Assembly: GCF_010820665.1 (NCBI RefSeq)
Contig: NZ_JAAIKC010000015.1
Location: 1-64,000, forward strand
DNA from: Paenibacillus sp. SYP-B3998
GTDB lineage: Bacteria > Bacillota > Bacilli > Paenibacillales > NBRC-103111
DNA length: 64,000 nt
Direction of reading: 5' to 3'
This document shows, in pieces, positions 61,501-64,000 of this stretch (position 1 is its first letter; every line of letters starts with the position of its first letter). The translations under genes were made by a program, and so were the position numbers. Below the pieces are notes generated by a model, which was not told the DNA's origin, made no database searches, and saw only the letters and a program-made list of their open reading frames with translations.

Positions 61501-64000
61501 CCGTGAGAAGCGTCCGCCCCCCAAGAGCAAGGATCATCAAGAACCAAAATCTCCCCAGCAAAATCAACCGTCGGCCCACGGTGATCGGTCAGTAAAATAC
61601 TAGCTCCGCTATCCTCGAGCATGAACCGAATGCGTTCTGCCGGATATCCGGGATCGAGCGGCATATAAGCCCCTCCAGCTTTCAGTACCGATAAGACGCC
61701 GACTAGCATGTCGACCGAGCGTTCAGCCATCACCGCTACGATGGAATCAGCACGGACACCTCGCTTGCGCAGCACAGCGGCAAGGCGTTCTGTCCGCTCC
61801 CCTAAATCGCGATAAGTGATTTGTTCATCCATTGTAGTGATCGCGATGCGATCCGGCGTTTGCTTCACCTGTCGTTCGAACAAACGATGCACAGGCTCCT
61901 CCAGCGCGAATTCCATTTGCGTCGCGTTAAAATCATGAATGATCCTATTCCGCTCCGATTCTAGCGTAAGCTCGATTGAACCGAGCGGCTCCTCTGGAAA
62001 TTCGGCGGCGTATGCGGTCAGTTTCCCCAAATGCCCGATCCAACGGCGAATCGTTGCCGCCTGAAATAGATCCGTGCGATATTCCAACATGCAATGGATA
62101 CCTTCGTCCATTTCCGAAGCCGTTAGCGTTAGGTCGAATTTGGTCGCCTGATGACGATACGGGTAAGGGGTAATCTGCAGAGATTGTGGCTGCCATGCGG
62201 CTTGTTCCATATTTTGCAGGACGAACATCACGTCGAATAGCGGGTTTCGGCTGACATCCCGTTTCAACAGCAGCTCCTCCACCAGTTCCTCGAACGGATA
62301 ATGTTGATTTTCCAGCGCTTTCAAAGCGACTTCCTTCACGTTCCTAACGTGCTCGGCAAAGCTTAGTTCCCCATGCGGCTTCGTACACACGGCAAGGGTA
62401 TTCACGAACATGCCCGCTGTCTCTTGCAAATCAGCATGAGTCCTACCCGCCACTGGCGTGCCGACGATGACTTCCTCCTGGGCAGACAATCGAGACAGCC
62501 ATGCCGTATATGCAGCAAGCAGCACCATGAATAACGTTGCTCCTTCCCGTATAGCCAGCTCGCGCAGCCTCTCGGACGTGGCTTGATCCAGTGTAAATAA
62601 CTCCCGGTCTCCGGCAAACGTCTGAATAGGAGGACGTGGATAATCGCCGGGCAAATTCAGCGCGCTCAGCTCCCCGGCAAACGCGCCCAGCCAATAGTCT
62701 CGCTGCCTATGGAACATCTCGCTCCCTAGATGGCCCCGCTGCCACTCAGCGTAATCCTTATACTGAATAATCGGCTGCGGCAAATGTTCTCCCTCATATA
62801 ACCGGGCCCACTCTCGAATAAGCAGCATCGATGTGACGCCATCCGAAATAATATGATGCATATCGATGAGCAGCACATGCCGTCTTGCCGCTGTTCGGAT
62901 CAGGGCCGTGCGGAACAGCGGAGCTCGCGCCAGATCGAAGGGACGGAAGAAATCCCGCATATAGGATTCGACCTCATCTTCCTCCACCTCGGCATAAACG
63001 AATTCTACTTGCGCATCGGGCACAACCCTTTGTACAGGCTTTCCTTGCTCAAAAGCAAAAGAGGTGCGCAGCGCTTCATGACGCTGAACCAGCGCTTGGA
63101 AGGCTTGTTCCGCACGATGCGGCTCAAATTCGCCTTCGAGAATGAGTGCAGTTGGCATGTTATAGCTGAGTCCAGCTCCATCTAACCGATCCAGCACAAA
63201 CAGCCGTTTTTGCGCGGAACTCAGTGGATACGCATCGCTAGCTGGTGCTGGTTCAATAGGCTCGAACCGTACCTCATGCATTCGACTCACTGCCAGACTA
63301 AGCGACTCGACCGTCGGATGTTGGAACAATAGCCCGAGTGACACGTTTAGATTTAAGCGTTTATGTATGATACTGATCAACGTCATGGCCGACAACGAAT
63401 GCCCACCCCGCTCAAAAAAGTTATCGCGGATGCCGATTTTTTCTTGTCCAAGTACTTCGCCAAACAGATCAGCCATGTTCGCCTCCGCTTCGCTGCGGGG
63501 GGCTTCGTACGTATTTTCGACCACTTGCTGCGTCGGCACTGGAAGATGGCTGCGGTCGAGCTTGCCGCTGCGAGTTAACGGCAGTCGGTCCAGGTGAACG
63601 AAATAAGCAGGTATCATAAAACCCGGCAGTCCGCCGACCATATGTTCATGCAGCGTCGAATGTTCAAGCTCGCGATCCGCAACATAATACGCAACGATCC
63701 TTTTCGAATTCCCCGAATCTAGCATGACGACGGCAACCTCCCTCATCTCGTCGTGACGAAGCAGGTGCGACTCGATTTCCCCGAGCTCGATGCGTTGACC
63801 GCGAATTTTGACCTGTTGATCGATGCGCTCGAGAAACTCGATGGTGCCATCTGGCAGCCATTTCGCCCGGTCACCGCTGCGATACATCCGTTGGCCAGGC
63901 GCAAACGGACTAGAAACAAAGGCCGCTTCCGTCAAATCGGGCCTGTTCCAATAGCCCTTAGAAACGCCACCTCCCGATATATGCAGCTCACCTGGTACCC
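58569..64000 (-). CDS. NRPS (5' end outside window): (A)-PCP-C-A(Ser)-PCP-E
   Basis: The gene runs off the right edge; the first residues visible ([20 protein letters not shown]) are already core motif a6 of an A domain, so the true start is beyond 64000. In order: A end (a7 YRSGDRAKW, a10 SGKLDRS), [15 protein letters not shown] domain with MHHIISDG of the L-donor type, A domain with code D-V-W-H-F-S-L-V-D-K, a standard serine code, [15 protein letters not shown], and an E domain ([19 protein letters not shown]), giving D-Ser. In the E domain a run of Asp-Leu repeats (about 59533-59595) forms an unusual insert. First A substrate not readable. Operon with the two NRPS genes downstream. Confidence 0.93.
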   Translation of the reverse strand, partial: VPGELHISGGGVSKGYWNRPDLTEAAFVSSPFAPGQRMYRSGDRAKWLPDGTIEFLERIDQQVKIRGQRIELGEIESHLLRHDEMREVAVVMLDSGNSKRIVAYYVADRELEHSTLHEHMVGGLPGFMIPAYFVHLDRLPLTRSGKLDRSHLPVPTQQVVENTYEAPRSEAEANMADLFGEVLGQEKIGIRDNFFERGGHSLSAMTLISIIHKRLNLNVSLGLLFQHPTVESLSLAVSRMHEVRFEPIEPAPASDAYPLSSAQKRLFVLDRLDGAGLSYNMPTALILEGEFEPHRAEQAFQALVQRHEALRTSFAFEQGKPVQRVVPDAQVEFVYAEVEEDEVESYMRDFFRPFDLARAPLFRTALIRTAARRHVLLIDMHHIISDGVTSMLLIREWARLYEGEHLPQPIIQYKDYAEWQRGHLGSEMFHRQRDYWLGAFAGELSALNLPGDYPRPPIQTFAGDRELFTLDQATSERLRELAIREGATLFMVLLAAYTAWLSRLSAQEEVIVGTPVAGRTHADLQETAGMFVNTLAVCTKPHGELSFAEHVRNVKEVALKALENQHYPFEELVEELLLKRDVSRNPLFDVMFVLQNMEQAAWQPQSLQITPYPYRHQATKFDLTLTASEMDEGIHCMLEYRTDLFQAATIRRWIGHLGKLTAYAAEFPEEPLGSIELTLESERNRIIHDFNATQMEFALEEPVHRLFERQVKQTPDRIAITTMDEQITYRDLGERTERLAAVLRKRGVRADSIVAVMAERSVDMLVGVLSVLKAGGAYMPLDPGYPAERIRFMLEDSGASILLTDHRGPTVDFAGEILVLDDPCSWGADASHGRSFVEESFDSSTLAYVIYTSGSTGMPKGVMIEHRSVVNRLMWMQRQYPLTEADVILQKTTFSFDVSVWELFWWMLAGARVCLLPPGDEKEPAAIAAAIEAAGVTTLHFVPSMLQAFLETLRAQPSLRGKLSSLRRVFTSGEALQRQHVKLFRSLMPSHVVLVNLYGPTEATVDVSFHECDDRDNDASGGSVPIGKPIANTSLIVLDRFGHICPIGVPGELGISGVGLARGYLNRPETTVEKFVPHPFLPGERMYKTGDLARWLPDGRIEYLGRLDHQVKIRGYRIELGEIEAALLSLPGVDEAAVVTRIGMNGLLDLCAYVVAPEKEMQSLRLALGDQLPGYMIPGLFIALARMPLTASGKLDRKALPAPLPAAGWEEQTKTPPRNETEQLLASIWEDVLGINPIGIEDHFFELGGDSIKALQVASQLYPHGLTVALKDVFRHPTVGELASLLERHASGAEQNEVEGDLPMTPVQRWFLNQHVTDEHHYNQSVMLFRQERFEPEAVEKVFRALLSHHDALRIVFPLQEGHRVPYHVSSSDFAWKLEVFDVTDVSDPQASIRAIELRLQSGIDLENGPLVKLGLFRAKDGDHLLIVIHHLVMDGVSWRILLEDFASGYRQWLQVQERQERDLGIELALDLEPKLDLDLDLDVDLDLAPNRKSLPLERKEATLSFPPKTTSYREYAEKLAVYADSYEMRKELPFWQKLSLEPVQPLPRDVATANNATGDALSLHIEIPQLETEQLLREVHRAYGTEINDLLLVALTMAMRQWGGEERMWVNLEGHGREDVLQGVNVSRTIGWFTSLVPVLLEVEPADVGQISYHIKSVKDQLRRLPEKGVGYGVLAYLAKENRRVSEIRPEISFNYLGQWDRETKNDVFAVSALQPASPISSRSERAHQLDMTALIKDGRLLCSVHYNGLAYREATMLQFIESYKQHLLNVIAHCVSKKESEVTLSDFDDNELTGEALKEIAALVNGL
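59533..59595 (-). repeat. Hexanucleotide repeat coding Asp-Leu in the E domain
   Basis: Repeats of AAGGTC/AAGATC-type hexamers on the plus strand (GACCTT on the coding strand) encode [15 protein letters not shown]. The frame is maintained. Slippage can change its length by two residues per unit. Confidence 0.75.

Noticed and set aside
1-64000. CRISPR arrays, tRNA or rRNA genes, intact insertion sequences, prophage
   Set aside because: I looked for regularly spaced repeats, cloverleaf ends, and transposase or integrase motifs and saw none; the repeats found are single dispersed hairpins.

Overview
The window looks like chromosome of a Paenibacillus-like, mid-GC member of the Bacillales. This is inferred from the gene content: a YqkE-type small protein, a KimA transporter behind a c-di-AMP (ydaO-class) riboswitch, a BirA-like operator, an SLH-domain protein, a bacterial nitric oxide synthase, frequent TTG starts after strong GGAGG sites, and large lipopeptide-type NRPS genes. 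No rRNA, tRNA, CRISPR array or intact insertion sequence was seen.

Left part (1-28 kb), accessory in character. Mostly single genes with their own terminators: proline dehydrogenase, an AraC regulator, two DHA2-type drug exporters, an LGFP-repeat protein, a uracil permease, and a four-gene VanR/VanS-like, DedA and phospholipid-methyltransferase cassette. Then come a DUF5412 protein, DinB, a TetR/FAD-monooxygenase pair with two operators, an MBL hydrolase, nitric oxide synthase, a chemotaxis receptor, an NSS transporter and an ABC-F protein behind a leader-peptide attenuator. There is visible gene decay (helD, dedA, pirin and quinone-reductase remnants). A small hairpin repeat family recurs between genes up to about 18.7 kb.

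Middle (28-45.7 kb), housekeeping in character. An Rrf2 regulator with a thioredoxin-reductase-like enzyme, a diguanylate cyclase, a divergent SRAP protein, DUF1284, Nudix, a YqkE-polysaccharide deacetylase pair, kimA with its riboswitch, EcsC, an MBL hydrolase divergent from an Lrp regulator, and a biotin ECF transporter. The last consists of bioY divergent from ecfA and a fused ecfA-ecfT, with a BirA-like operator between. An exported SLH protein closes this part.

Right part (45.8-64 kb). Three collinear NRPS genes on the minus strand form the downstream end of an assembly line whose beginning lies outside the window. In order of synthesis: (partial A)-PCP / C-A(Ser)-PCP-E / C-A(Tyr)-PCP-E / C-A(unassigned)-PCP / C-A(Gly-like, interrupted by a methyltransferase between core motifs a2 and a3)-PCP-TE. 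The inferred C-terminal part of the product is D-Ser, D-Tyr, unknown, methylated Gly-like residue, released by a thioesterase. The interrupted adenylation domain and an Asp-Leu hexanucleotide repeat inside the first epimerisation domain are the most unusual features. Substrate codes were read by hand alignment to the GrsA positions and are predictions.
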